From assembly GCF_002014965.1 (NCBI RefSeq), contig NZ_MUXT01000009.1, positions 124,001 to 188,000 on the forward strand: 64,000 nucleotides of DNA, given 5' to 3'. Below are positions 39,573 through 48,444 of this stretch, piece by piece. The notes under the pieces are model-generated. The model was not told the DNA's origin and searched no databases. It saw only the letters and a program-made list of their open reading frames with translations. The position numbers were made by a program, and so were the translations under genes. The stretch is from Moraxella canis (lineage in GTDB: Bacteria > Pseudomonadota > Gammaproteobacteria > Pseudomonadales > Moraxellaceae). The first letter of the stretch is position 1. Every line of letters begins with the position of its first letter.

Positions 39573-39593
39573 TGTGGAAAAAATTGTGGATAA
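39573..39593 (-). promoter_or_regulatory. Two adjacent DnaA boxes next to xerC
   Basis: TTTTCCACA (39573-39581) and TTATCCACA (39585-39593), minus-strand reading, are 12 bp apart, with the latter 32 bp from the xerC stop codon. Confidence 0.6.
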
Positions 39594-39624
39594 CTTTGAA
39601 AATTAGACTGTTAAGCCATGATGA

Positions 39625-40605
39625 TTACTTTGAGCGATGCGCACGGGGATGGGCATGATCATAGACTCTCGTGAGTGCGCCAAAGTCAACATGCGTGTAG
39701 ATTTGAGTGGTGCTGATATTTTGGTGACCAAGCATCTCTTGAATGGCGCGTAGATCGCCGCTGGATGACAGCACATGAGAAGCGAAGCAGTGACGCAGCA
39801 TGTGCGGGTACATATTCAGCTCAATACCTGCCATGGCGGCGCACGCTTTTAGGCGAAGCTGTATCGCGCGCGTACTCAGGCGAGTGCCGTGGCGTTCACT
39901 GATAAACAGCGCATCCGAATTTTGTTCTTGCCATAAGTCGCGATGGGGCAGGTAGTCTTGAAGGGCGATGAGGGCCTTTTTGCCGACAGGGACTTGGCGA
40001 GTTTTGTTGCCTTTACCTAATACGCGTACGATGCCGGTGTCAAAATTAACATCACCCACATTTAAGCCTGCAAGCTCAGACAGACGAAGTCCGCTACTAT
40101 ACATCAGCTCAAACATTGCCTTATCGCGTACCCACAAGCGCGCCTTGGCTGCATCTTCGGGCATTTTTTGGTCAAGTAGCTGCTGTATGAGCATCTCGTC
40201 AGCGACAGTGGGCAGTTTTCGAGGTGCGGATTTGATTTTATAGCCGGTGGCGGGGTTGGATGCAAGAGCGCCTTGCTTGATCAAAAATTGATAAAAAATC
40301 CGAATGGCAGATAGGCTAAGCTTGGCACTGATTGGTTTTATTTGTGCTTCTTCTAAACGGGTGCCAAAAAATCGGATCAGGTCTTGGCGGCGGCAAGCCA
40401 ATGGATCACCGTTAAGATATTTGTCAGACGCCACAAAATTTAAAAACTGTATCAAGGCTGTTTGATAAGTTTTGATGGTGCGCTCAGAGTAATTTTGTAG
40501 TCTTAGCTCATCACACCAAGATGATAAATAACCCCAAGCAGCTGAGTTTGGGTCTGCTTGGGGACTAGGATGGGTGGGCGCGACGAGATGCGACAGCCTG
40601 CTCAT
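39625..40605 (-). CDS. xerC: Site-specific tyrosine recombinase XerC
   Basis: XerC acts with XerD at dif to resolve chromosome dimers at division. The 326 residues hold a SAM-like N-terminal DNA-binding domain and the catalytic domain with all active-site residues: Arg174 (SGLRLSE), Lys198 (GKGNKTRQVP), His268 and Arg271 (HMLRH), His294 (LGHQNIS) and the nucleophile Tyr303 (TQIYTH). It overlaps the dapF stop by 1 bp (TGATG), so it is translated with dapF. The DUF484 gene that usually lies between dapF and xerC in pseudomonads is absent. The N-terminus is ~15 residues longer than in E. coli. Confidence 0.95.
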   Translation of the reverse strand: MSRLSHLVAPTHPSPQADPNSAAWGYLSSWCDELRLQNYSERTIKTYQTALIQFLNFVASDKYLNGDPLACRRQDLIRFFGTRLEEAQIKPISAKLSLSAIRIFYQFLIKQGALASNPATGYKIKSAPRKLPTVADEMLIQQLLDQKMPEDAAKARLWVRDKAMFELMYSSGLRLSELAGLNVGDVNFDTGIVRVLGKGNKTRQVPVGKKALIALQDYLPHRDLWQEQNSDALFISERHGTRLSTRAIQLRLKACAAMAGIELNMYPHMLRHCFASHVLSSSGDLRAIQEMLGHQNISTTQIYTHVDFGALTRVYDHAHPRAHRSK

Positions 40606-41504
40606 CAGTAAACATCATCCGCATTTGGATCAAGCTTGATGCCGGCAGATGCCGCCAAACCATCTGGGCTAAATACACCTTCATATACAAAGGCAGTCGG
40701 TCCAGTCATAATCAAAGAGTAGCCATCTTGCCAACGAATCGCCAAGCTACCGCCGTATAACTGAGCGCGAATATCCACCCCTTCATCCAGCCAGCCTTCA
40801 CGAATACCTGTCGCAACAGAAGCACAAGCGCCCGTACCACAGGCTTGGGTTTCGCCGACACCGCGCTCATAGACGCGAATTCGCACATGACGCTGATTGA
40901 TCACTTGGACGAAGTTGACATTGACTCTTTCGGGAAATGCTTCGTGCGACTCGATGAGCTTACCCAATCTTTCTACATCGGCAGTCAAGACATCATCGAC
41001 CTTGATGATCGCGTGCGGATTGCCCATGTTGGCGACATACAGCTGAACTGGTGTGCCATCGACATCCAAGCGATAAGCGCGACCGACTTTTGTGATGGTT
41101 TTTGGGGTGAAGGGAATTTGGTCAGGCTCAAATTTGGGCTTACCCATGTCTACTTGTACCCAGCCATAGCGATCGGTGCTTAAGACGATGACGCCGCTTG
41201 AAGTTTCGACGCGTAAGCGCTGCTTAAAAGACAGTTTTCTGGCTTGTACAAATGAAGCAAAACACCGAGCGCCGTTTCCGCATTGGGAGACTTCAGAACC
41301 ATCTGCATTGAAAATCCGATATTTAAAATCAATATCTGGACGACTTGGTGGCTCAACAATTAATAATTGATCAAATCCCACTCCAATCCGTCGATCGGCA
41401 AGTAGGCGAATTAGTTCGGGAGTCAGTGTCATGCGCTGGGTAACCAGATCAATCACCATGAAATCGTTGCCCAGTCCATGCATTTTTGTAAATTCTATGA
41501 GCAT
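40605..41504 (-). CDS. dapF: Diaminopimelate epimerase DapF
   Basis: DapF converts LL- to meso-diaminopimelate, the precursor of lysine and of peptidoglycan cross-links. The two catalytic cysteines are present: Cys75 (SQCGNGARCF) and Cys222 (TQACGTGACAS). At 299 residues it is longer than the E. coli enzyme (274), the extra being in loops and at the C-terminus (GVFSPDGLAAS...). It is downstream of lysA with a 267-bp gap containing hairpins, and upstream of xerC with a 1-bp overlap. Confidence 0.96.
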   Translation of the reverse strand: MLIEFTKMHGLGNDFMVIDLVTQRMTLTPELIRLLADRRIGVGFDQLLIVEPPSRPDIDFKYRIFNADGSEVSQCGNGARCFASFVQARKLSFKQRLRVETSSGVIVLSTDRYGWVQVDMGKPKFEPDQIPFTPKTITKVGRAYRLDVDGTPVQLYVANMGNPHAIIKVDDVLTADVERLGKLIESHEAFPERVNVNFVQVINQRHVRIRVYERGVGETQACGTGACASVATGIREGWLDEGVDIRAQLYGGSLAIRWQDGYSLIMTGPTAFVYEGVFSPDGLAASAGIKLDPNADDVY

Positions 41505-41600
41505 TGGTCTGTCCTTATTTTTATTTATACCACTTGTATCTTAACATGAAAACAGCGTGGTGGCTAATGATTTTATGGGGATGATTGATGAAAAATAAAT

Positions 41601-41634
41601 GACAATATTGGACAGTATTAGTTTAATATTGTCC
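41601..41634. repeat. Repeat cluster in the lysA-dapF gap
   Basis: GACAATATT (41601-41609) and GACAGTATT (41611-41619) are near-direct repeats. GGACAGTATTA (41610-41620) also forms an 11-bp hairpin (one G-U) with TAATATTGTCC (41624-41634). It lies about 100 bp upstream of the dapF start and resembles an operator or RNA hairpin; no regulator can be named. Confidence 0.5.
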
Positions 41635-41728
41635 ATAAAATTTAATAAAATTATTAAAAAATTAATATCAATAACTTGCATTGAATCAGTCATTAAAAGC
41701 TTGGGATATCAGCCTTGATTGGGGAATC

Positions 41729-41757
41729 AAAAAATGCCCTGAAAATTCAGAGCATTT
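41729..41757 (-). terminator. Terminator of lysA
   Basis: AAATGCCCTGAA and TTCAGAGCATTT form a 12-bp stem with one mismatch. On the minus strand it is followed by TTTTTT, 15-43 bp past the lysA stop. Confidence 0.7.
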
Positions 41758-41771
41758 GTCATGGGTGTGAT

Positions 41772-43079
41772 TTAGATGAGTTCATCTTTCCACAGATCAT
41801 CGAGCACTTCACGCTTACGAATCAGGCGATGATCGCCACGATTCACCATGACCTCGCAGGGTCTTGGGCGAGTGTTGTAGTTACACGCCATACTAAACCC
41901 ATACGCGCCCGCACCCGTCACTGCCAAGACATCACCAACTTGTAAAGACAAAGCCCGATCTTTGCCCAAAAAGTCGCTAGATTCACAGACTGTACCAACG
42001 ACATCCCAAGTTTTGACAGCGTCTTCATTCAGCTTGGCGGGAATGATCGCCATCTGTGATTCATACAGCGCGGGGCGAATCAGCTCACTCATCGAAGCAT
42101 CAACGATGGCAAAGTTTTTAAATTCGGTGGGCTTAAGTACATCTACAGTTGTCAAAAGTACGCCCGCATTTGCGACCAAACTGCGACCTGGCTCTAAATA
42201 CAGCTTTAAGCCAAGCTGCTTTAAGCGCGGTAGTAGCACCTTTGCAACCTGCTCAACACTCACAGGATTTTCATCAATGTAGCGTACGCCCAAGCCGCCG
42301 CCAAGATCAATGTGCTGAAGCGTAATGCCATTGTCGGTTAGGGTGTCGATCAGCTCAATCAATTTATCCAACGCATCAGAAAATCCATCAGCGTCCAGTA
42401 GCTGTGAGCCAATATGGCAATCGATCCCAACGATCTTAAGATGTGACAAACCATGCGCGTATAAATAGGCATCCACCGCTTGTTCATGACTGATGCCAAA
42501 TTTATTATCTTTCATGCCAGTTGAGATATAAGGGTGAGTTTTGGCATCAACATCTGGATTGATACGAAGCGAAATGCGCGCCGTTTGGTTGAGTCGACTT
42601 GCTACCTCATTAATGGTATCAAGCTCGCTTAAAGCTTCTACATTGAAGCAATGAATGTCTGCCTTGAGCGCATATTCAATGTCATCTGCCGTCTTGCCGA
42701 CGCCAGAATACACGACCTTTTTGGCATCGGTTACCTGAAGCACGCGAGCCAGTTCACCTTTTGAGACGATGTCAAACCCTGCACCTGCTTCAGCCAGTGT
42801 TTTTAGGATGGCAAGATTTGAGTTGGCTTTGACGGCATAGCAAATCTGATGATCAATGTCCTCAAAAGCATCAATGTAGCTTTGATAATTGTCCAAAAGC
42901 GAGCGCTGTGAATACACATACAAAGGCGTGCCATAGACTTCTTTGAGTGTGTGAACACTGACACCATCAAAATGCAAAGTATCGTCACTGTACTCAAAAT
43001 ACGGCAAAGCGTTTGCCAAGCCTCGGGCGTCAATGTGCAGTGCGCCATCTTGATGATGGCTGACAGGGCTAAAAGTCAT
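41772..43079 (-). CDS. lysA: Diaminopimelate decarboxylase LysA
   Basis: LysA is the PLP enzyme that decarboxylates meso-diaminopimelate to L-lysine. The PLP-binding lysine is Lys84 in ICYAVKANSN. The glycine-rich phosphate loop DLGGGLGVRY (~255), EPGRSLVANAG and the dimer-interface CESSDFLGKDR are present. The 435 residues match the family. Its ATG is 41 bp after the stop of the small lipoprotein gene lptM, so lptM-lysA form a unit, and dapF and xerC follow on the same strand. Confidence 0.96.
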   Translation of the reverse strand: MTFSPVSHHQDGALHIDARGLANALPYFEYSDDTLHFDGVSVHTLKEVYGTPLYVYSQRSLLDNYQSYIDAFEDIDHQICYAVKANSNLAILKTLAEAGAGFDIVSKGELARVLQVTDAKKVVYSGVGKTADDIEYALKADIHCFNVEALSELDTINEVASRLNQTARISLRINPDVDAKTHPYISTGMKDNKFGISHEQAVDAYLYAHGLSHLKIVGIDCHIGSQLLDADGFSDALDKLIELIDTLTDNGITLQHIDLGGGLGVRYIDENPVSVEQVAKVLLPRLKQLGLKLYLEPGRSLVANAGVLLTTVDVLKPTEFKNFAIVDASMSELIRPALYESQMAIIPAKLNEDAVKTWDVVGTVCESSDFLGKDRALSLQVGDVLAVTGAGAYGFSMACNYNTRPRPCEVMVNRGDHRLIRKREVLDDLWKDELI

Positions 43080-43120
43080 AATAGTATCCTAAAATTTTAA
43101 ATAAAAATATCCAATACTTT

Positions 43121-43267
43121 TTAGTAGTCATTGATATCGTCGCTGACGGGTGCGGGCTCAATCACTGGCGTGCTGTCATCTGGCAGGTACAATGGACCTT
43201 TTTGACCACAAGCCGAAAGCAAAATCATCATTAAAGATAAGCTAAATACATTTTTCATCATGTTCAT
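43121..43267 (-). CDS. lptM: LPS translocon maturation chaperone LptM (small lipoprotein)
   Basis: This 48-residue lipoprotein is below the size of many gene-calling cutoffs. Its signal peptide (MNMMKNVFSLSLMMILLSAC) ends in the lipobox LSAC, and the mature start CGQKGPLYLPDDS matches the LptM/YifL signature CG-KGPLY-P. LptM assists LptD disulfide maturation and LPS translocon assembly at the outer membrane. It lies just upstream of lysA on the same strand, the classic location (yifL upstream of dapF in E. coli). The start could be at 43267, 43261 or 43258. It would be modified by Lgt, encoded at 34 kb. Confidence 0.9.
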   Translation of the reverse strand: MNMMKNVFSLSLMMILLSACGQKGPLYLPDDSTPVIEPAPVSDDINDY

Positions 43268-43515
43268 AAATCATCAAGTCCATTAGTGCGCTTGGTCATA
43301 CAAGCCAAATCTTAACTCAAACAAAGTCGCTCATTCGCCGAACATTTTAGCACAACAGCAAAGCCTTGGGCGATCAATTCAGCTTAATATGACAAAAATC
43401 GGTGCCTGCTTTGGTGTGAGCGGTCGGCAGATGTGGGTTTGGATCACTAAGCAGATTGTGTGATTCATACATGATTATGAGCATAGATTTAATTTCAAAA
43501 AATTGTATTTACTAC

Positions 43516-43544
43516 TTGACAATAGGGGTGGTCACAGGTTAATT
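43516..43544 (+). promoter_or_regulatory. Promoter of ackA-pta
   Basis: TTGACA (43516-43521), a 17-bp spacer and TTAATT (43539-43544) lie 71 bp upstream of ackA. The rest of the 348-bp gap (43268-43615) shows no gene or other clear signal. Confidence 0.68.
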
Positions 43545-43615
43545 TAGTGGGAATTTTGAGATAAAATTTTTTGTTGGCAATCAACACAATAGACGCAGTA
43601 TATCAAGGAGCGTAC

Positions 43616-44800
43616 ATGAGCTTAGCAAATCCCACTTTGGTTCTAAATTGTGGTTCTTCATCAATCAAATATGCACTTATCAGTGAAGATGGCGAGAGCC
43701 GCATTGAGGGCTTAGCGGAAGGTTTGGGCAATCCTGAAGCTCGCATTAAGCATAAAAACCTAGAGGGTGAAGCGACAGTGATTGAAATCCCAAACGGTGT
43801 TCATGCTGACGCGCTCAAAGTCATCTTAGAAGATCTGATCAAAGAGCATCAGCCTGTGGCTGTGGGTCATCGTGTGGTGCATGGTGGCGACAAATTTAAA
43901 TCTGCCACTGTGATTGATGAAGAAGTGCTATCGACCATTGAGGCATTGACAAGCCTAGCACCGCTACACAATCCTGCAAACGCCGCAGGCATCCAAGCGA
44001 TCAACGCCATTTACCCTGATTTGCCGCAGGTGGCAATTTTTGATACCGCCTTTCATCAAACCATGCCTGAACATGCTTATCGCTATGCAGTGCCAAAAAA
44101 TCTGTACACAGAGCATCAAATCCGCCGTTATGGCTTTCATGGCACTTCGCATGCGTTTGTCTCAAATCGCGCCAGCCAAATCACAGAGACTGATGGCGTG
44201 CATGGTTGGATCGTTGCTCATTTGGGTAATGGCTGCTCTGCGACTGCCGTTTACGATGGTAAAAGCTTAGATACTTCAATGGGCATCACGCCGCTAGAAG
44301 GGCTGATGATGGGCACGCGCTCAGGGGATGTTGACCCAAGCTTGCACATTCATTTAAATCGTACATTGGGCTTATCATTAGAAGAAGTTGATACCTTGCT
44401 TAATAAAAAATCAGGTCTACTGGGCGTGTCGGGCATCTCTAATGACATGAGAAATTTGGAGGCTGCCGATAAAGAAGGCAATGCAGATGCACGCTTGGCG
44501 CTTGATATGTTTGCTTATCGTACAGCCAAATATATCCTAAGCCTGACCGCAGCACTGCCTGAGTTTACAGGGATTGCATTTACTGGTGGTGTGGGCGAAA
44601 ATGCTACCGAGATGCGCGCGAATATTGTTAAGCACTTAAAGCATTTGGGTGCAAAAATTGACACCGCCAAGAATGATGAACTAAAGCGCGGCGCTGAAGG
44701 CAGCTTCCACGCTGAAGATTCATCCATTGAACTTTGGGTGATTCCAACTGATGAAGAATACCAAATCGCCAGCGAAAGCCGCGCGGTCTTGGGACTATAA
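43616..44800 (+). CDS. ackA: Acetate kinase AckA
   Basis: AckA interconverts acetyl phosphate and ADP with acetate and ATP. The ATG at 43616 has AAGGAG at 5 nt; a longer frame to 43571 is not supported. The 394 residues carry both acetate kinase signatures: VLNCGSSSIKYAL at the N-terminus and GFHGTSHAFVS in the centre, with the ATPase-fold motifs HLGNGCS and GGVGENA. It is followed by pta 88 bp later, with a terminator-like hairpin between them, so pta is expected at lower or separately controlled levels. Confidence 0.97.
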   Translation: MSLANPTLVLNCGSSSIKYALISEDGESRIEGLAEGLGNPEARIKHKNLEGEATVIEIPNGVHADALKVILEDLIKEHQPVAVGHRVVHGGDKFKSATVIDEEVLSTIEALTSLAPLHNPANAAGIQAINAIYPDLPQVAIFDTAFHQTMPEHAYRYAVPKNLYTEHQIRRYGFHGTSHAFVSNRASQITETDGVHGWIVAHLGNGCSATAVYDGKSLDTSMGITPLEGLMMGTRSGDVDPSLHIHLNRTLGLSLEEVDTLLNKKSGLLGVSGISNDMRNLEAADKEGNADARLALDMFAYRTAKYILSLTAALPEFTGIAFTGGVGENATEMRANIVKHLKHLGAKIDTAKNDELKRGAEGSFHAEDSSIELWVIPTDEEYQIASESRAVLGL

Positions 44801-44820
44801 TGAGTTATGAATACTTCAAT

Positions 44821-44846
44821 AACCGTTCAAGCAGTTGAGCGGTTTT
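44821..44846 (+). terminator. Terminator-like hairpin between ackA and pta
   Basis: AACCGTTCAA (44821-44830) pairs with TTGAGCGGTT (44835-44844) with one G-U, followed by T. It may partly uncouple pta from ackA. Confidence 0.75.
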
Positions 44847-44888
44847 TGTGTTAATATCAATCAATCAGATAATTTATTAAGGGTACAT

Positions 44889-46358
44889 ATGAAAGCACTG
44901 TTATTGGTTCCGACATTTGACACAGCAAATTTTTCATCCATCGCAGAAAATTTTGCCAAAAGCGTGGGTGCAGCTTACCTTGCGCCATTTGATGGCGAGG
45001 GCGAAGGTCAGCTAAGAGCGGCAATCAGCGAAGGTCAGCTTGATGAGCTGCTTGAAAAAGTGGTTGCTAGCCAAAGTGCTGAGCTGACGGTCGTTAAGGG
45101 TCTGGCTGCTGGGTCAAACGCACCGTATGCCAGCTTGGTCAATCGCGATTTGGCAAATGGTTTGGATGCTGACGTCGTATTTGTTAGCCAAAATGCTGAA
45201 GAGCTTGCGGTATTTGCTGCTGGCTTTGGCGGTCTTAAGTCTGAGCGTGTGCTCGGTGTGATTTCAGCAGGCTTGGGCGAATTTGAGGTGCCTGTTTGGG
45301 CAACCGCTGAGGGTGCAGAGCTTACGATCAATGAAGAGATTGTCAAAAACTATCAAGCAGCACCACGAGTCAAAAAACTCTCGCCATACGCGTTTCGTAA
45401 CCAAGTCGTCCAAAAAGCCCAATCAGCCAAAAAACGCATCGTTTTGCCAGAAGGTGATGAGCCTAGAACCATCGAGGCTGCAGCGATTTGCCAAAGCCGC
45501 GGCATTGCCCAGTGTGTGCTTTTGGGTGAGCGAGACAAGATCGAAGCTGTTGCGGCAGAGCGCGGCGTAGGCTTACCAAGCGATATTGAAATCATTGAGC
45601 CTGCCAGTGTTGCAGATCAATATGTGGCACCAATGGTTGAGCGCCGCAAGGGCAAAGTGGATGAAGCAGGCGCGCGTACGGCACTGCAAGATACGGTAGT
45701 TTTGGGTACCATGATGCTACACATGGGTGATGTTGATGGCTTGGTTTCAGGTGCTGTCCATACGACGGCTGACACCATTCGCCCTGCGTTTCAGCTGATC
45801 AAAACGGCGCCGCAATATAGCCTGGTCTCCAGTGTTTTCTTTATGCTGCTACCAGAGCAAGTCGTGGTGTATGGCGACTGCGCGGTTAATCCAAACCCAA
45901 CTGCCGAGCAGCTTGCTGAGATCGCCATTCAGTCTGCCGAATCAGCCAAAGCCTTTGGCATTGATCCAAAAGTTGCCATGATCAGTTACTCTACCATGAA
46001 CTCAGGTTCGGGCGAAGATGTTGATACGGTCAAAGCAGCAGTACAAATTATCCGCGAAAGAGCACCGCAGCTAAAAGTGGATGGACCGCTACAATTTGAC
46101 GCCGCGACTGTCAAAAATGTCGGTAAACAAAAGGCGCCGAATTCAGAAGTCGCAGGCGAAGCAAATGTACTGATTTTCCCTGATCTCAATACAGGAAACA
46201 CGACTTATAAAGCCGTTCAGCGCACCGCTGATGTCATCAGTGTTGGTCCGATGCTTCAGGGTTTGAATAAACCTGTGAATGATTTGTCGCGTGGCGCTTT
46301 GGTGGATGACATTGTTTATACGATTGCTCTGACCGCCATCCAAGCCATTGGCGAATAA
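44889..46358 (+). CDS. pta: Phosphate acetyltransferase Pta (short form with reduced N-terminal domain)
   Basis: Pta interconverts acetyl-CoA and acetyl phosphate. The ATG at 44889 follows AAGGGTACAT. The catalytic PTA_PTB domain occupies about 164-489 and is complete ([60 protein letters not shown]). The N-terminal ~160 residues are a shrunken relative of the E. coli regulatory domain: [13 protein letters not shown] replaces the P-loop-like LIPTGTSVGLTS, and the DRTGG domain is missing. Total 489 residues against 714 in E. coli. Loss of allosteric control by NADH or pyruvate is a reasonable inference. Confidence 0.95.
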   Translation: MKALLLVPTFDTANFSSIAENFAKSVGAAYLAPFDGEGEGQLRAAISEGQLDELLEKVVASQSAELTVVKGLAAGSNAPYASLVNRDLANGLDADVVFVSQNAEELAVFAAGFGGLKSERVLGVISAGLGEFEVPVWATAEGAELTINEEIVKNYQAAPRVKKLSPYAFRNQVVQKAQSAKKRIVLPEGDEPRTIEAAAICQSRGIAQCVLLGERDKIEAVAAERGVGLPSDIEIIEPASVADQYVAPMVERRKGKVDEAGARTALQDTVVLGTMMLHMGDVDGLVSGAVHTTADTIRPAFQLIKTAPQYSLVSSVFFMLLPEQVVVYGDCAVNPNPTAEQLAEIAIQSAESAKAFGIDPKVAMISYSTMNSGSGEDVDTVKAAVQIIRERAPQLKVDGPLQFDAATVKNVGKQKAPNSEVAGEANVLIFPDLNTGNTTYKAVQRTADVISVGPMLQGLNKPVNDLSRGALVDDIVYTIALTAIQAIGE

Positions 46359-46385
46359 ACGCTTAATATGGTGATCAATCAACCT

Positions 46386-46415
46386 AAAATCCCCAAGATG
46401 ATACTTGGGGATTTT
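46386..46415. terminator. Bidirectional terminator between pta and the pirin gene
   Basis: A perfect 12-bp stem AAAATCCCCAAG / CTTGGGGATTTT has a 6-nt loop. It closes both convergent transcripts. Confidence 0.9.
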
Positions 46416-46424
46416 AAGTCTTTG

Positions 46425-47300
46425 TTATGAGCGTACAGGAATTTGACCAAATTTGCCACTTTGAACATCATGCATGGCTTGTAAGATTTCTTCTCGAGAA
46501 TTCATCACAAAAGGTCCATAGCCCACGATTGGTTCATTCAGCGGCTCACCGCTTAAGATCAGAATTTTTGCGTCATTATTGGCGACAATTTTAACATCAC
46601 TGCCACCTCGATGAAACGTAACCAATTCAGCCGATCGAGCGATGTGATCTTCATTAATTTGAATCGTGCCCTCTAAGACTAGCACCAACAAATTATGGCT
46701 CTCAGGAATGGTAAAAGTGTGCTGATGACCCGCTTTTAGGCGCACATCCCATAAATTGACTGGGCTAAATGTGCTCGCCGCCCCTTGAGTGCCATCCAGC
46801 TCTCCTGCGATGAGGCGAGCGATGCCAGCACCCTGTAGGTCGACTTCTGGGATTTGGGCTTTGGTAATGGCTTGATATCTTGGCGCGGTCATTTTATCTT
46901 TGGCAGGTAGATTGACCCACAGCTGCACCATCTCAAAGATGCCGCCTGCCTTTGAAAATGCTTCAGAATGAAATTCCTCGTGCATCAAACCTGCGCCTGC
47001 GGTCATCCACTGCACATCACCCGTGCCAATCACACCGCCGCCGCCAGCAGAATCGCGATGCTCAACTTCGCCTTGATAAGCGATGGTGACCGTCTCAAAC
47101 CCGCGATGGGGGTGCTCTCCCACACCGCGATGGGTAGTGCTGGCATTTGCAGGAAAGCTTTGAGGGGCGGCATAATCCATCATCAAAAACGGATCCAAAT
47201 TCTTATGCGTTTCTTGATAATTGAACATGCTATGTACGTGAAAGCCATCACCGACCCAATGCTTATTAGGTGCTGAATAAACTTTGGAGACTTGTTTCAT
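46425..47300 (-). CDS. Pirin family protein
   Basis: The 291-residue bicupin is like YhhW/pirin, some members of which have quercetin 2,3-dioxygenase activity. The metal ligands are present: His63 and His65 (EHPHRGFET), His107 and Glu109 (GLMHEEFHS). Both the pirin N-terminal cupin (VHSMFNYQE...) and the pirin C-terminal domain (~175-290) are visible. The natural substrate in bacteria is unknown. It is a single gene and AAGTATT precedes the ATG weakly. Expected to be cytoplasmic. Confidence 0.9.
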   Translation of the reverse strand: MKQVSKVYSAPNKHWVGDGFHVHSMFNYQETHKNLDPFLMMDYAAPQSFPANASTTHRGVGEHPHRGFETVTIAYQGEVEHRDSAGGGGVIGTGDVQWMTAGAGLMHEEFHSEAFSKAGGIFEMVQLWVNLPAKDKMTAPRYQAITKAQIPEVDLQGAGIARLIAGELDGTQGAASTFSPVNLWDVRLKAGHQHTFTIPESHNLLVLVLEGTIQINEDHIARSAELVTFHRGGSDVKIVANNDAKILILSGEPLNEPIVGYGPFVMNSREEILQAMHDVQSGKFGQIPVRS

Positions 47301-47460
47301 GAGTATTCCTAATATAATAATGAGATTATTGTTAATATATGGGCTTTCATCATAAAATAAACCTCAAGTTTGGCAAGTTTATGTTCTAAAAATGCAAAGA
47401 TAAATAGGCAAAATCACAAAGGCGCTATGACGGTCGGTAGGTCGTTGCCTTGACTATCAA

Positions 47461-48237
47461 CTACACCTCATCACGCCGAAATACCCAGTTGTCCTCATCG
47501 CTGAGTTCGGGGACAAAATAATACCCCTCAGAATCAAAGTTTTTTAGATCTTCAGCGTTGGTTAATTGATGCTTAGCCGCATAGTTCACCATGAGTCCAC
47601 GTGCTTTTTTGGCATAAAAACTGACCACTTTATACTTGCCGTTTTTTTGATCTTCAAAGCGAGGTGTGATAATGCGCCCCTCGATCTTGCTTGGATTAAC
47701 TGCGCTGAAATATTCATTTGACGCCAAATTGACCAAGACTTGATCTGACTGCTTTAGGTGCTGATTGATTTGATCGGTAATTTTATCGCCCCAAAATTGA
47801 TATAAATTATCCGCCTTGGCTGTCTTAAACTTAGTGCCCATCTCAAGGCGATAAGGCAGCATCAAGTCCAGCGGTCTAAGCAAGCCATAAAGCCCTGATA
47901 AAATACCCAATCTGTCATTAAGGTAGCCGATCTCATTTTTATCAAGATGATAGGCGTCCAAGCCTGTATAAACATCGCCTGCAAATAAATAAATCGCAGG
48001 CTTGGCATCTTCGCCAAAGGGATAAGCCCAGCGCTGATTACGATCGACATTAAGCTCGGCGATTTTGGCGGATACACCCATCAATTCTTGAAAGTCAATG
48101 ACATCGCAATCTTTGAGTGACTGCATTAAGGTGATAGCGTCATCAATGAGCGCAGGCTCGCTGTATTGATCAGCAAGGGATAGCGGAACGGGAGTTTTTT
48201 CGTCAAGATTTTTGGCAGGGGATAATAAAAAAAACAT
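47461..48237 (-). CDS. yaaA: Peroxide stress protein YaaA (UPF0246)
   Basis: YaaA lowers intracellular free iron under peroxide stress and has a fold reminiscent of DNA-binding proteins. The ATG at 48237 gives MFFLLSPAKNLDEKTP, which matches the family start; a longer frame to 48273 is not supported. Diagnostic motifs are GLYGLLRPLDLMLPYRLEMGT and VNLASNEYFSAV. Total 258 residues, as expected. It is divergent from the enoyl-CoA hydratase-like gene. Its location near no OxyR-type gene gives no hint about regulation. Confidence 0.94.
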   Translation of the reverse strand: MFFLLSPAKNLDEKTPVPLSLADQYSEPALIDDAITLMQSLKDCDVIDFQELMGVSAKIAELNVDRNQRWAYPFGEDAKPAIYLFAGDVYTGLDAYHLDKNEIGYLNDRLGILSGLYGLLRPLDLMLPYRLEMGTKFKTAKADNLYQFWGDKITDQINQHLKQSDQVLVNLASNEYFSAVNPSKIEGRIITPRFEDQKNGKYKVVSFYAKKARGLMVNYAAKHQLTNAEDLKNFDSEGYYFVPELSDEDNWVFRRDEV

Positions 48238-48444
48238 AATTGGCTCTTTTTCATGATCAGTGTATCTATACACAAACTATCAAACCTATGCCAAAAATGC
48301 AAATTTAAAAAACAAGACGCTAAATTTGGGTATCCAAAAGTGTGCAAATCCGATGAAATTTTATTTGGCAATTTCAAAAATTTTAGTATAATCAAAAACA
48401 GTGTGGTTTTTGTCTTTGAATTTTATGATGAAAAAGGAATGATG

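Larger units (their letters stand above)
39045..39624. other. A/T-rich non-coding region with DnaA-box cluster (candidate oriC or DnaA-binding locus)
   Basis: No gene is credible in this 580-bp gap. It is the most A/T-rich stretch in the window, especially 39180-39300 and 39410-39570. Six 9-mers matching TTWTNCACA or one base off are present, all reading on the minus strand: TGTGGATAA at 39134, 39344 and 39585; TGTGGATAG at 39146; TGTGTATAA at 39157; TGTGGAAAA at 39573. The left trio is phased at 11-12 bp, about one helix turn. Two boxes share the longer TGTGGATAACTT. Few or no GATC sites occur here. A DnaA-regulated or titration site is the alternative to an origin. Confidence 0.6.

Noticed and set aside
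39045..39624. Small proteins coded in the A/T-rich gap
   Set aside because: Open frames here lack ribosome binding sites and overlap the DnaA-box array.
48253..48444. Extension of the ECH-like gene upstream to 48253
   Set aside because: It would overlap yaaA's start region, lacks family similarity, and AAAGGA clearly supports the ATG cluster at 48439-48445.
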